Shown piece by piece: positions 10,457 through 19,602 of a stretch of DNA of 64,000 nucleotides. This DNA is from Agarilytica sp033852175. GTDB lineage: Bacteria > Pseudomonadota > Gammaproteobacteria > Pseudomonadales > Cellvibrionaceae. The notes under the pieces were generated by a model. That model was not told where the DNA came from, searched no databases, and saw nothing but the letters and a program-made list of their open reading frames with translations. The DNA is taken from NCBI GenBank assembly GCA_033852175.1, contig JAWSUY010000001.1, forward strand, positions 186,001 through 250,000, read 5' to 3'. The position numbers were made by a program, and so were the translations under genes. Numbering within the stretch: the stretch's first letter is position 1; the number at the start of each line of letters is the position of its first letter.

Positions 10457-11092
10457 TTGACTATTGCCTCCTCAACTGCCGAGCAAAAAAAAACTGAGCT
10501 GCGTCGTATAATTCGTACGAAGCGCAGAGCCCTTTCTAGCGCCGCACAACGAGAGGCGTCGCGCAAGTTATTGCATAAGCTGTCTCATCTCCCCATATTT
10601 AAAAAGTCATTCCTAGTAACACCACAAACCCTTGCATTTTATATTGCCAATGATGGTGAGATCTCACCCGATCTGGTGATTAATTTGGCAAAACGGAATT
10701 TTGCTAAAATGAATAAGGGGCAGGTTCTACTTCCGTGTGTTACCTCGAACAAAAAGCTGAAATTTCGTGTGTATAGCAATCAGGCTTCACTGACGAAAAA
10801 CCGATATGGCATACCCGAGCCACAACCCCGCTGCGCGGAAGTTAGCGGGGATAATATAGATGTGGTGTTTATGCCTCTGGTGGCTTTCGATGAAAAGGGG
10901 AATCGCTTGGGCATGGGTGGTGGTTTCTACGACAGGACTTTTGCCTACAAAACCAAGCACCCCAATAAAGCTCCCCTTCTGGTGGGTTTAGCCCACGAAT
11001 GCCAAAGGGTCGACGCTCTAAATGTCGATCTATGGGATATACCACTGGACTACATTGTGACTGATAAGCGGGTAATTCGGCCTGGTCGCTGA
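10457..11092 (+). CDS. ygfA: 5-formyltetrahydrofolate cyclo-ligase
   Basis: Converts 5-formyltetrahydrofolate to 5,10-methenyltetrahydrofolate with ATP, returning a stored folate to one-carbon metabolism. The 211-residue protein has the family's basic N-terminus (ELRRIIRTKRRAL), the substrate/phosphate region GNRLGMGGGFYDRTFA and the C-terminal VGLAHECQRV...DIPLDYIVTDK pattern. The longest frame starts with TTG at 10457; there is no nearby in-frame ATG and no clear ribosome site, so the start is uncertain by several codons. The position about 65 bp after 6S RNA matches the conserved ssrS-ygfA arrangement, where both are often made from one transcript. Confidence 0.93.
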   Translation: MTIASSTAEQKKTELRRIIRTKRRALSSAAQREASRKLLHKLSHLPIFKKSFLVTPQTLAFYIANDGEISPDLVINLAKRNFAKMNKGQVLLPCVTSNKKLKFRVYSNQASLTKNRYGIPEPQPRCAEVSGDNIDVVFMPLVAFDEKGNRLGMGGGFYDRTFAYKTKHPNKAPLLVGLAHECQRVDALNVDLWDIPLDYIVTDKRVIRPGR

Positions 11093-11423
11093 GCAACGTT
11101 CTGAGTTCCGCCTAAACAGGGGGAGTTCTAACTGTTAATGGCTGTTGAGAGCGTCCAAGAAAAAGGCTTATGAAGGCCGTCATAATGAGAGTAGGCAGAT
11201 AGTGGCGAACCGCATAAATTTTCAATTCTAACCTGTCATGCACTCCAAAATGGTTGCAAGAAGCCTACTAGAGAATCGAACTAGAACGATAAAGCCTAAA
11301 TTCTGAATGCCAGTCATCAGAAAGCCTCTATCCGAGCTAGGAGAGGATATTTTACTTAGGAGAAATAGAAAGGGGGATAGCTGAAGGGGGATAGCTGAAG
11401 GGGCTCCGCCCCTTCAAAACAGC
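11093..11423. other. Intergenic region between convergent genes
   Basis: About 330 bp separating ygfA from a small minus-strand gene. Apart from the short repeat and hairpin at 11372-11415, listed separately, nothing coding or structured is evident. Confidence 0.5.
11372..11415. repeat. 14-bp tandem duplication followed by a GC-rich hairpin
   Basis: GGGGGATAGCTGAA occurs twice in tandem (11372-11385 and 11386-11399). It runs into the hairpin GAAGGGG-CTCCG-CCCCTTC (11397-11415). The hairpin lies 8 bp beyond the stop of the small membrane protein gene and could end its transcription. However, there is no T-run on that strand, so it is not a classic intrinsic terminator. Confidence 0.6.
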
Positions 11424-11561
11424 TTATCTCGAAATACTTCCCTGCTGTACGGGTGCAGGCGCGTCTTCATTTGAGTCAAATATCTCAGAAACACTGAAGG
11501 AACTCAGTAACAATCCAACAATGAATACTAACGCCGCCAAGGTCAACACATCTGTTTTCAT
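11424..11561 (-). CDS. Small single-pass membrane protein (45 residues)
   Basis: A short protein with one hydrophobic helix (residues 4-20, DVLTLAALVFIVGLLLSSF) and an acidic, Pro/Gln-containing tail ending VQQGSISR. I place the start at the ATG at 11561 because AGAGG lies seven bases before it. A longer frame starts at 11612 but has no such site. The charge pattern suggests either a tail facing the periplasm or an uncleaved signal anchor. I do not recognise the family. Low complexity and small size keep confidence moderate. Confidence 0.55.
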   Translation of the reverse strand: MKTDVLTLAALVFIVGLLLSSFSVSEIFDSNEDAPAPVQQGSISR

Positions 11562-11919
11562 AACTGTACCTCTAATGACCACAAGGGCCACCTGTGTGTT
11601 TTTATTAGTCAAGATCTAAGCGGGCTGAGTTTTATACCCCTTTAATCTTTGACTTTCAAACGCCACAAACCAATATTCTGCTTATATTTTAACCATGGCG
11701 AACTCGGGAGGACACACCTATATTTCAGTCCGTTATGATAACTAGCTCACAGAAAAAGTGAGCATTCACATTAAATGCGCCAGCGAACTAAAAAAATACG
11801 CGCCACTAAACTCTTTAGGCAATAAATTGCGTCTAAATTTGCCTTTATCCGACATTGCATTCATAAAATCATCGGCATTCAACAAAAACAGAAAGAGCCC
11901 ACCTCCGCCACAAACGACA

Positions 11920-12573
11920 CTATGGCGCCAACAATGTTTGCAATACCGGCCACACATTCTCTAACACCAGCGGCTGACCTTCTGCTGTCGGGTGTAAACC
12001 ATCGTTCTGCATCAGCTCACGATCACCCGCAACACCTTCCAGTAAAAAAGGTACAAGTGGCAACTGGTATGTTTGCGACAACGCTTCGTATTGGGCAAAA
12101 AATGGTTGGGTGTAGCGGCGACCAAAATTGGGCGGAAGTTTAATACCCACAATTAGAATTTTGGCGCCACCCGCTTTTACTGTTTCAATTAACTTTGATA
12201 GATTTTTGGTGATATAGGGAATGGGCTTGCCCTGTAGCCCATCATTGGCTCCAAGCTCCAGAATAACAATATCGGGTTTATGTACGAGCAGTGCGTCAGG
12301 TAATATCTGCAAACCCGCCGCAGTTGTTGCTCCGCTCACAGAAGCATTGACCACTTCAACGTCCCACTCTTGCTGCTGTAGCCTTGCTTGAAGATGATAG
12401 ACCCAACCATCTTCCACCGGAAGCTTGTACGCCGCGCTTAAACTATCTCCCATTACGAGGATCTTTTTACTGATCTTCGCATCCAAGTTCGGCTTTTGCT
12501 CAGAATATGCGGAAATTGGGAGCAGTAACATCCCCATTATGACGACGCAATGTCTTAGCCTGAACCGAGGCAT
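11920..12573 (-). CDS. tesA: Acyl-CoA thioesterase I / lysophospholipase L1 (GDSL esterase)
   Basis: Periplasmic SGNH-hydrolase that cleaves acyl-CoA, lysophospholipid and other esters. Starting at the ATG at 12573 gives 217 residues, close to the E. coli TesA length, with a signal peptide (VVIMGMLLLPISAYSE). Catalytic elements are VMGDSLSAAY (Ser44), the oxyanion Asn110 in LGANDG, and Asp191/His194 in NDGLHPT. The frame stays open up to 12735, but that would add 54 residues ahead of the signal, so the shorter form is preferred; AAGGG precedes it. The gene is divergent from the ybbA-ybbP ABC transporter, the conserved tesA-ybbA-ybbP arrangement of gammaproteobacteria. Confidence 0.93.
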   Translation of the reverse strand: MPRFRLRHCVVIMGMLLLPISAYSEQKPNLDAKISKKILVMGDSLSAAYKLPVEDGWVYHLQARLQQQEWDVEVVNASVSGATTAAGLQILPDALLVHKPDIVILELGANDGLQGKPIPYITKNLSKLIETVKAGGAKILIVGIKLPPNFGRRYTQPFFAQYEALSQTYQLPLVPFLLEGVAGDRELMQNDGLHPTAEGQPLVLENVWPVLQTLLAP

Positions 12574-12765
12574 TGCCCTTAAAGTGCGCGGTAATGAGAG
12601 GCACAAGCCTGTTACCGCAATCTTCAAGCAATTGGAAACATATTGAAAACTACATAAGGTTAAAAGGGCTGAAAGAGGTAAAAGGTGCTTTAAGAACACT
12701 TTAGACTTTCGAAACACTTTATACTTTTGAAACATGGAATAACTCTATTTACTAAGGCTGCATGA

Positions 12766-13434
12766 ATGATTAAAGCGCTCGATTTACACCAGCAAGTCCC
12801 CATTAGCGATGGTGAGCTGCATATTCTTAAAAACATTAACTTGAGTATTAAGCCCGGCGAATCGGTTGCCATTGTTGGGACTTCCGGATCAGGTAAATCG
12901 ACTCTACTCGGCATGCTCGCTGGCTTGGACATCCCAAGCCAGGGGAAAGTTTATCTCAGCGACACAGAAATTACTGAATTAGATGAAGAATCCCGAGCAG
13001 CGGTACGCAGCCAGCACGTCTCTTTTGTCTTTCAGAATTTTCAGCTGCTCGGCAGTTTAACCGCGCTAGAAAATGTGATGCTTCCGCTTGAACTCAAAGG
13101 AGACGCCGACGCAGACAGACTGGCACGCCAATATTTACAGCGCGTTGGATTAGCCGAGCGCTTAAGCCATTACCCCGCACAGCTTTCGGGCGGAGAACAG
13201 CAACGCGTTGCACTCGCCCGAGCATTCGCCTGCCATGCGCCGATTATTTTCGCTGATGAGCCCACGGGCAATTTAGACACAGAAACTGGCGACAAGGTTG
13301 CCGACCTACTTTTCGATATGAATAAGGAGATGAATACTACTCTTGTACTGGTAACCCACTCCCCCGCATTAGCAGCCCGCTGTGAAAGACGGTTTGAAAT
13401 GCAATCGGGTGAACTAACGGAGCAATTAGCGTGA
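12766..13434 (+). CDS. ybbA: ABC transporter ATPase, YbbA type
   Basis: Cytoplasmic ATP-binding subunit, 222 residues, of the LolD/MacB-like branch that powers mechanotransmission rather than classic import. Walker A GTSGSGKST (38-46), signature LSGGEQQR (140-147) and Walker B IIFADEPTGNLD (160-171) are all intact. It overlaps the start of the permease gene by four bases, so the two are translationally coupled. The divergent tesA neighbour identifies it as YbbA. The substrate is not established; a role in moving lipid-like or hydrophobic molecules is only inferred from the esterase neighbour. Confidence 0.92.
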   Translation: MIKALDLHQQVPISDGELHILKNINLSIKPGESVAIVGTSGSGKSTLLGMLAGLDIPSQGKVYLSDTEITELDEESRAAVRSQHVSFVFQNFQLLGSLTALENVMLPLELKGDADADRLARQYLQRVGLAERLSHYPAQLSGGEQQRVALARAFACHAPIIFADEPTGNLDTETGDKVADLLFDMNKEMNTTLVLVTHSPALAARCERRFEMQSGELTEQLA

Positions 13435-15989
13435 GTCAAAGCTCCGGTATTAGCAACGGGAACCTATCGACCCACACAACAAAATCGAACTTTAGATTAC
13501 CTCTGACGCAACGTTTACTATGGCGAGACTGGAAAAGCGGTGAACTGAATATTTTACTGTGCTCGCTCTTACTCGCGATTGCTACAGTCACCTGTATCAG
13601 CCTATTCACCAGCCGTATTCATAATTCCATTTATGAGGAGGCATCACACTTTTTGGCCGCCGACGCAAAAGTTACAGGCAGCCTTCCCGTTCACGAAGAT
13701 TGGACGGCGCAGGCGAAATTGATGGGCCTGCAAACAGCCAATATTATTCGCTTCCGCGCGATGTCCTTTTCCGAAAAAGGAATGGTGCTGACACAGGTCA
13801 AAGCGGTGTCCAAAGAATACCCACTCAAGGGGCAACTCAGCATTGCAGACACGCCATATGGACTCGGCCATAAAACCGGCACAGGGCCGAAGCCCGGAGA
13901 AGCCTGGATAGCTGCTCGATTATTTAACGCATTAACAATTACAGTCGGCGATTCTATTACAATTGGTGAAGCTGATTTCACCGTTAGCGCCTCGCTAGAA
14001 AAAGAACCCGATAGCGGACAAAGTTTATTTGGTATCGCACCGCGCGTGCTGATTAGCATCGATGATATACCTGCCACGCAAGCGGTTCAGGCGGGGAGCC
14101 GAATCGACTACGATTGGCTGCTCGGCGGAAACGCCAAACAAATTAACGACATGGAAGTTTGGCTCTCGACGCGCCTTGGTGAGCATTTTCGTTGGAATGG
14201 GGTTAAAGGTGGCAACCGCAGCATTGACAGCGCGCTAACCCGTGCCGAACAGTTTCTATTACTGACTGGCTGCTTAAGCGTAATTCTTTCCGGTGTCGCA
14301 ATCGCACTCGCCGCACGCCGCTACGCCAAACGTCATCACAGCCAAGTGGCATTACTCAAAACACTTGGCAGCAGTCCCAAAGACATCACCCGTCTTTACA
14401 GTACAAGTCTTTTATTTATTGGTCTTATCAGTATTATTTTGGGTGCGGCATTAGGCTGGTTGCTGCACTGGGGGATTATCGCAGCTCTTGGCAACCTCAT
14501 TCCCACGGCGCTCGCAGCGCCATCTTGGAGTGCCTATTCGACCGGCGCCATTACAGGCTTTGTGTCACTTTGGGCCTTTGCTGCTCCACCCATTTTTTCA
14601 TTGCGATCGGTATCACCAGCAAGCGTTTTACGCGCGGGGGATTCAGAGGCAAACTCTTTAGGCATAAGCGGTATTATTGGGGCTGTCGCCATTCTCGGAT
14701 TAATGTTCTTTTACAGTCGTGATATCAATCTGTCTTTGATTGTCATGGCCGGTGCGGCCGTCTGTGTTTTAGGTGTGGGGCTACTGTCATCGCTTCTTAT
14801 TATGGCGACCAAGCCGTTAAGCCGCTATTTATCGTATACCTGGCGCTTAGGCCTAGCCAGTCTAAAACGGCATCAACGCTTTAATACCTTGCAGGTCGTT
14901 ATTTTTTCTTTGTTATTTATGTTGCTGTTTATACTGTTAACCGTGAGAACAAGCTTACTAACACAATGGCAAAACCAGCTACCGAAAGACGCTCCCAATC
15001 ATTTTGCCTTTAATATTTTCCCCGATGAAGCCGATGAAATTAAGGCCTTCTTGAAACAACAAAACGTCCCCGCTCAACCTTTTTATCCCATGACTCGCGG
15101 CCGTCTAGTGGAAGTCAATGGAGAAAGTGTAAATGACCTGACCAAGGACAGTAAAAGTAACGTAAATTATAAGCGTGAACTTAACCTTACTTGGTCTGAT
15201 AGTTTTGGCAGAGACAACACCATTATTGAGGGTAAATGGTGGGACAAACCGGCAAGTGAACATTTAGGTGAAAACTCCCCATTACTCGTTTCAGCTGAAT
15301 CGGCCTACGCTAAGGGCTTGGGAATGGTTATTGGTGACATATTAACGTTTAGTGTCGCGGGACAAAAAGTGGAGGCACAAGTCAGCAGTATTCGTTCGGT
15401 TAAATGGGATTCAATGAATCCGAATTTTTATATGATTTTTAATCAAGGGCTACTAGGCGGAATCAGCGCCAATTGGGTGACGAGCTTTCATCTTCCCCCA
15501 GAAAAGAAATCCACTCTCAATGAATTGAGCCGTGCCCACCCAACGGTGTCAATTATCGAAATCGACCAAACGATTGCTCAGGTTCAAAGTATTATCCAAA
15601 AGGTATCTATGGCAATCGAATTTATTTTGGCTTTGGTTTTGAGTTCTGGAGTTCTAGTGCTCATTACAAGTATTCAAGCGACTCTTGATTTGCGTGTACA
15701 GGAAGGTGCGATTTATCGAACTCTGGGAGCGCCTAAATCATTAATCCGACTAACACTGTTAATTGAATTTGTTACTTTAGGTTTTTTATCCGGGATTCTT
15801 GCCGTAGCAGGTACTGAGTTGTGTATGTACTTTTTACAAACCCGCGTGTTTAATTTGGAGTATGCCTCTCAAGGGCTTCTTTGGATTGTCGGGCCGATTA
15901 TTAGTGCGACTCTTATTGGTTTGACAGGTTGGCTATCTGCGAGAAAAGTTGTGAATACACCGCCATTGACGTTATTGAGGTCGGTTTAG
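13431..15989 (+). CDS. ybbP: ABC transporter permease, YbbP type (FtsX/MacB fold)
   Basis: Inner-membrane permease of 852 residues that works with YbbA. An N-terminal membrane helix (about 37-58) is followed by a large periplasmic domain. Two FtsX-type transmembrane groups follow (about 275-465 and 725-850), with a second periplasmic domain between them. The motif VALLKTLGSSPKDITRLY is the coupling-helix region that docks on the ATPase, and a similar EGAIYRTLGAPKSLIRLT recurs near the C-terminus. The length and duplicated FtsX pattern fit YbbP (about 800 residues). It overlaps ybbA by four bases and is followed by a large inverted repeat rather than another gene. Confidence 0.92.
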   Translation: MSQSSGISNGNLSTHTTKSNFRLPLTQRLLWRDWKSGELNILLCSLLLAIATVTCISLFTSRIHNSIYEEASHFLAADAKVTGSLPVHEDWTAQAKLMGLQTANIIRFRAMSFSEKGMVLTQVKAVSKEYPLKGQLSIADTPYGLGHKTGTGPKPGEAWIAARLFNALTITVGDSITIGEADFTVSASLEKEPDSGQSLFGIAPRVLISIDDIPATQAVQAGSRIDYDWLLGGNAKQINDMEVWLSTRLGEHFRWNGVKGGNRSIDSALTRAEQFLLLTGCLSVILSGVAIALAARRYAKRHHSQVALLKTLGSSPKDITRLYSTSLLFIGLISIILGAALGWLLHWGIIAALGNLIPTALAAPSWSAYSTGAITGFVSLWAFAAPPIFSLRSVSPASVLRAGDSEANSLGISGIIGAVAILGLMFFYSRDINLSLIVMAGAAVCVLGVGLLSSLLIMATKPLSRYLSYTWRLGLASLKRHQRFNTLQVVIFSLLFMLLFILLTVRTSLLTQWQNQLPKDAPNHFAFNIFPDEADEIKAFLKQQNVPAQPFYPMTRGRLVEVNGESVNDLTKDSKSNVNYKRELNLTWSDSFGRDNTIIEGKWWDKPASEHLGENSPLLVSAESAYAKGLGMVIGDILTFSVAGQKVEAQVSSIRSVKWDSMNPNFYMIFNQGLLGGISANWVTSFHLPPEKKSTLNELSRAHPTVSIIEIDQTIAQVQSIIQKVSMAIEFILALVLSSGVLVLITSIQATLDLRVQEGAIYRTLGAPKSLIRLTLLIEFVTLGFLSGILAVAGTELCMYFLQTRVFNLEYASQGLLWIVGPIISATLIGLTGWLSARKVVNTPPLTLLRSV

Positions 15990-16016
15990 TCGATAATTGG
16001 GAAATATTTTAAGGCC

Positions 16017-16064
16017 GTCTAATGCCATTTATCACACAGGATTTAGTGAGGGATGGCATTAGAC
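16017..16064. repeat. Inverted repeat, 12-bp arms, downstream of ybbP
   Basis: GTCTAATGCCAT (16017-16028) and its exact reverse complement ATGGCATTAGAC (16053-16064) flank a 24-base loop. It begins 27 bp after the ybbP stop. It could form a terminator-like hairpin, but no T-run follows on either strand, so the function is open. Confidence 0.75.
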
Positions 16065-16210
16065 GATTCTACAGATCAGTACTCGTGGCATGTCCCTGAA
16101 GCTCTCTAGCGGGCTACCAGATTAACTAGAATTGTATAGCCAATTCTCAGCGACAACCCATACCCTTACGAACATTAAAGAAACAAGTATAGCCTTTTTA
16201 AAATTCGCTA

Positions 16211-16735
16211 TTAACTCGGTGTATTTTCCCGATAAAGTGCAAAGCGTTCTACGTCACGATACTCACCGTTCAAAAAGACAGCTTTCTTATCAAGCCCTTC
16301 GGAAACGAAGCCATTCTTTTCTGCAACTTTTCTAGAACCGGTATTGCCGGGGTTAATATTCAATAAGATTTTTGAAATTTGTTTTGAACTCAATAAAAAT
16401 TGAGAGAATAACCCTAGGGCCTCGGAGGTGTAGCCTTTTCCACGGTCCCCAGCATCAAACAAAATATAGCCAACTTCTAGATAACTCAAAAAAGGATTTG
16501 GGATCATAAAAAAGATAACACCTACGATACGGCCTTCCAAATCCACAATCACCATATGACCTCCGGACTCACTCCAAAAGCCATTATCCTGAAAGCGTTT
16601 CTTGATGGTAGTCTCGTTTAAAATACTCAAAGGGAAATGATCTCCCCTCGCGCTTAAATCAGCCCACTTCTGAATAAGAAGCCCTAGATCACCCGAACCA
16701 ATATTCCTAATTGCCGTTTTTTCACCTTTTAACAC
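16211..16735 (-). CDS. GNAT-family N-acetyltransferase (RimJ/RimL-like)
   Basis: A 174-residue single-domain acetyltransferase of the GNAT fold using acetyl-CoA. The acetyl-CoA loop is visible as FDAGDRGKGYTSEAL (R/Q-x-x-G-x-G/A). The adjacent NPGNTGSRKVAEKNGFVSEG segment is the typical C-terminal motif of the RimJ/RimL group, which modify protein N-termini or small amines. The start is a GTG. It stands alone between ybbP and frmA. Substrate cannot be predicted. Confidence 0.8.
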   Translation of the reverse strand: MLKGEKTAIRNIGSGDLGLLIQKWADLSARGDHFPLSILNETTIKKRFQDNGFWSESGGHMVIVDLEGRIVGVIFFMIPNPFLSYLEVGYILFDAGDRGKGYTSEALGLFSQFLLSSKQISKILLNINPGNTGSRKVAEKNGFVSEGLDKKAVFLNGEYRDVERFALYRENTPS

Positions 16736-17036
16736 TTATCCACCCCTGTAAACTAAATTGATAAAAAACACTCATCCCAAAACAAGACTGCAGCGAACTC
16801 AAATTTCTTTGGCCAGAATTGATCTCGTGTAGAAGCTGGTTTATGCGTAGAACCTAGAGAAGACCCTAAATAAGCGCCTGATAAACCAGCTGCCAACTGA
16901 GTGTATCAAACAAATGTACCGTTAAATTTCATATACTGCCGCCCTTTCCTATAAAATGATCCCCATTCGAGGCTGACGCCCACCAGTTGTGGCGACAACC
17001 CCAGCCTGTAAGACCAATAAACAGCGAGCATTCAGT

Positions 17037-18155
17037 ATGATCAACTCCCGTGCAGCGGTAGCCTTTGCCCCTGGAGAACCTTTGACTATCGAAGAAATTC
17101 AAGTCGATGGGCCACGACAAGACGAAGTATTGGTTAAAATCGTCGCAAGCGGTGTCTGCCATACAGATGCATTTACCCTTTCGGGTACAGACCCTGAAGG
17201 GATTTTCCCCAGTATCTTAGGCCATGAGGGCGGCGGTATAGTCATGGAAGTTGGTGTTGGGGTTACCAGCGTAAAACCCGGCGATCATGTGATTCCCCTA
17301 TACACACCCGAGTGCGGCCAATGTAAATTCTGCAAGAGCGGTAAAACCAACCTTTGCCAAGCTATTAGAGCAACCCAAGGTAAAGGGCTCATGCCCGATG
17401 GCTCTTCTCGTTTTTCACTAAACGGGCAGCAACTGTTTCATTACATGGGGACTTCGACTTTTTCTGAATATACCGTGTTACCTGAAATTGCCCTCGCAAA
17501 GATAAACCCCAACGCCCCACTCGATAAAGTGTGCTTACTCGGCTGCGGCGTAACAACTGGCATGGGCGCGGTACTGAAAACGGCAAAAGTTGAGCCCGGC
17601 TCTACCGTTGCAATCTTTGGCCTTGGCGGCATTGGACTATCAGCAATATTAGGTGCTGTACAAGCCCAGGCAGGAAGAATTATTGCTATCGATATTAACG
17701 AGAGTAAATTTGATATTGCGAAAAAGTTCGGGGCAACAGACTGCGTTAACCCTAAAGATCATGACGGAAACATCCAAGACTATATCGTCGACCTAACCGA
17801 TGGTGGAGTCGATTATTCTTTCGAGTGCATTGGCAATGTGAATGTTATGCGTTCAGCCTTAGAGTGTTGTCATAAAGGCTGGGGAGAGTCGATCATTGTA
17901 GGTGTAGCAGGAGCAGGCCAGGAAATCACAACGAGGCCTTTCCAGTTAGTGACAGGTCGCGTATGGCGAGGCACTGCCTTTGGTGGCGTAAAAGGTCGTA
18001 GTGAGCTGCCCGGAATCGTCGATCAATTTATGGAAGGTAAAATCCCCCTCGATGATTTTGTTACCCATACTATGCCACTCGATGACATCAATAAGGCTTT
18101 CGACTTAATGCACGAAGGAAAAAGTATTCGTTCGGTCATACTATTCGATCAATAA
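17037..18155 (+). CDS. frmA: S-(hydroxymethyl)glutathione dehydrogenase / S-nitrosoglutathione reductase (class III alcohol dehydrogenase)
   Basis: Zinc- and NAD-dependent class III alcohol dehydrogenase, 372 residues. It oxidises the glutathione adduct of formaldehyde and also reduces S-nitrosoglutathione. Catalytic zinc ligands appear in SGVCHTDAFTLSG and GHEGGG. The structural zinc loop has four cysteines in PECGQCKFCKSGKTNLC. The Rossmann motif is GLGGIGLSAILG, followed by AIDIN. The start at 17037 (MINSRAAVAFAPG) fits the family; an upstream in-frame codon at 16989 would add 16 unrelated residues. No S-formylglutathione hydrolase gene follows; instead a truncated globin lies 66 bp downstream, which points to nitric-oxide chemistry as a likely role. 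Confidence 0.95.
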   Translation: MINSRAAVAFAPGEPLTIEEIQVDGPRQDEVLVKIVASGVCHTDAFTLSGTDPEGIFPSILGHEGGGIVMEVGVGVTSVKPGDHVIPLYTPECGQCKFCKSGKTNLCQAIRATQGKGLMPDGSSRFSLNGQQLFHYMGTSTFSEYTVLPEIALAKINPNAPLDKVCLLGCGVTTGMGAVLKTAKVEPGSTVAIFGLGGIGLSAILGAVQAQAGRIIAIDINESKFDIAKKFGATDCVNPKDHDGNIQDYIVDLTDGGVDYSFECIGNVNVMRSALECCHKGWGESIIVGVAGAGQEITTRPFQLVTGRVWRGTAFGGVKGRSELPGIVDQFMEGKIPLDDFVTHTMPLDDINKAFDLMHEGKSIRSVILFDQ

Positions 18156-18221
18156 AATTGGCTAACGCTAAAACTTAAACGATGCCAATTTAGCACTGTA
18201 ATTTATGAAATTAAAATCATT

Positions 18222-18641
18222 ATGAAAATCGACGACACTCTACCTTTTGGGTTTGAAGACACCTCTTTCCAATCTGCAGGCGGGAAAAAAGGTATAGCAA
18301 AACTTGTACATGAATTTTACGCGAATATGGAGACGTTTTCTGAAGCCAAAGAAATCAGAAGAATGCACCCGGTTGATTTAGAAGAATCAGAAGATAAGCT
18401 AAGCCGTTTTTTATGCGGTTGGATGGGCGGGCCTAAACTTTATCGTGAAAAATACGGTTCTATTAATATTCCGCAAGCTCATCAACATCTGACAGTAACA
18501 GAAGAATCTCGTGATGCATGGCTTTTATGTATGGATAAAGCTATTGACCAGCAACCGTATTCTGAGAAATTTTCTGCTTATTTGAAAATACAGCTACGTG
18601 TACCGGCAGAACGTATTTTTCAAACGGCTAAGAAAAATTAA
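18222..18641 (+). CDS. Group II truncated haemoglobin
   Basis: A 139-residue haem protein of the truncated-globin group II (TrHbO) family, whose members bind O2 and NO and can detoxify reactive nitrogen species. Key positions are present: Tyr33 in FYANM (B10), a proximal His at about 87 in PQAHQHLTV (F8), and Trp100 in RDAWLLCM (G8), the hallmark of group II. The FLCGWMGGPKLY segment corresponds to the conserved E-helix region with GGP. It follows frmA on the same strand and may be co-transcribed. The combination of nitrosoglutathione reductase and globin suggests nitrosative-stress defence; that link is inference. Confidence 0.88.
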   Translation: MKIDDTLPFGFEDTSFQSAGGKKGIAKLVHEFYANMETFSEAKEIRRMHPVDLEESEDKLSRFLCGWMGGPKLYREKYGSINIPQAHQHLTVTEESRDAWLLCMDKAIDQQPYSEKFSAYLKIQLRVPAERIFQTAKKN

Positions 18642-18680
18642 AAGAAGAATAGGAAAGATGAGTTAGAAACAAAACTGAAT

Positions 18681-19550
18681 TCATTCAACAAAACGATATT
18701 CCAGAACTCCTGGAATATCGACGCTAACTTTGAATATCGACCCAGCATCAGGATATAGCCCTAGATCCTCCGCTGGCCGATCTCCGGCAGTAGTAATATA
18801 TAGCGTTTTCATATCCTTATCACCAAAAGCTACCATAGTCGGGCATTTGGCCGGCACCATTACCTCTTCAATAATCTCACCATTGGGGTTCAAACAAATA
18901 ACGCGGGCCCCGTCATATAAAGCCGTCCAATAGTTCCCATTAACATCCACTGCCGCTCCGTCTGGCCGACCACCCCCAAAGGGAAACTGATGAAATATAC
19001 TTCGGTTTGATATGCCCCCGGAATCTAAATCGTAATCATATCGATAGATAACATGCTTTGGCGTATCCGCCAGATAAAAAACAGTATTATCCGGTGAAAA
19101 CGCTGCTCCATTGGACGTTAACAAGCCTTTCTCAAGCTTTGTTGCGGTTCCCACTTTACTTAAAGACCAAAGGCTCGCGGCATCATGATCTTTGGGAGGA
19201 TAATAAGAACCAGCAATAAATCGTCCTCTGGCATCACAACGCCCATCATTAAATCGATTTTTTTTTAGCTCAGCCTCTGGATCACAGATAAATTTAAAGT
19301 CAGTGTTCCAATCATCTAACAAATAAAATCCGCTTCTCATCGCGAGCACAAATCCTTTGTCCCGACGTAAACTAAAACATCCAATCTCTTCCGTGAAAGT
19401 TAAAGTATCATTTTCGGACGTTGCGGGGTTAAAACGATGCAGCTGAAAAGTAGTAATGTCCACCCAATACAAAAGTTGAGACTTTTCATCCCAGCGCGGA
19501 CATTCGCCCAATTTCGCTTGAACAGCTAAAGCAACTCTCACTTCTCGCAA
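18681..19550 (-). CDS. SMP-30/gluconolactonase/LRE family protein
   Basis: A 289-residue six-bladed beta-propeller lactonase of the SMP-30 family. These cytosolic metal enzymes open sugar lactones. The metal-ligand positions are visible: Glu in LGECPRWDE near the N-terminus, Asn in SNGAAFSPDN, and Asp in RPDGAAVDVNG. NDGRCDARGRFIAGSYY is another family hallmark. It converges with the globin gene and sits alone, with no sugar transporter or dehydrogenase beside it, so the substrate is unknown. It starts at an ATG with no long alternative. Confidence 0.87.
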   Translation of the reverse strand: MREVRVALAVQAKLGECPRWDEKSQLLYWVDITTFQLHRFNPATSENDTLTFTEEIGCFSLRRDKGFVLAMRSGFYLLDDWNTDFKFICDPEAELKKNRFNDGRCDARGRFIAGSYYPPKDHDAASLWSLSKVGTATKLEKGLLTSNGAAFSPDNTVFYLADTPKHVIYRYDYDLDSGGISNRSIFHQFPFGGGRPDGAAVDVNGNYWTALYDGARVICLNPNGEIIEEVMVPAKCPTMVAFGDKDMKTLYITTAGDRPAEDLGLYPDAGSIFKVSVDIPGVLEYRFVE

Positions 19551-19602
19551 GACTCTTCCTCAATACAATTAAGCACTAGAAATTCAAACGGCTAAAAATC
19601 AT

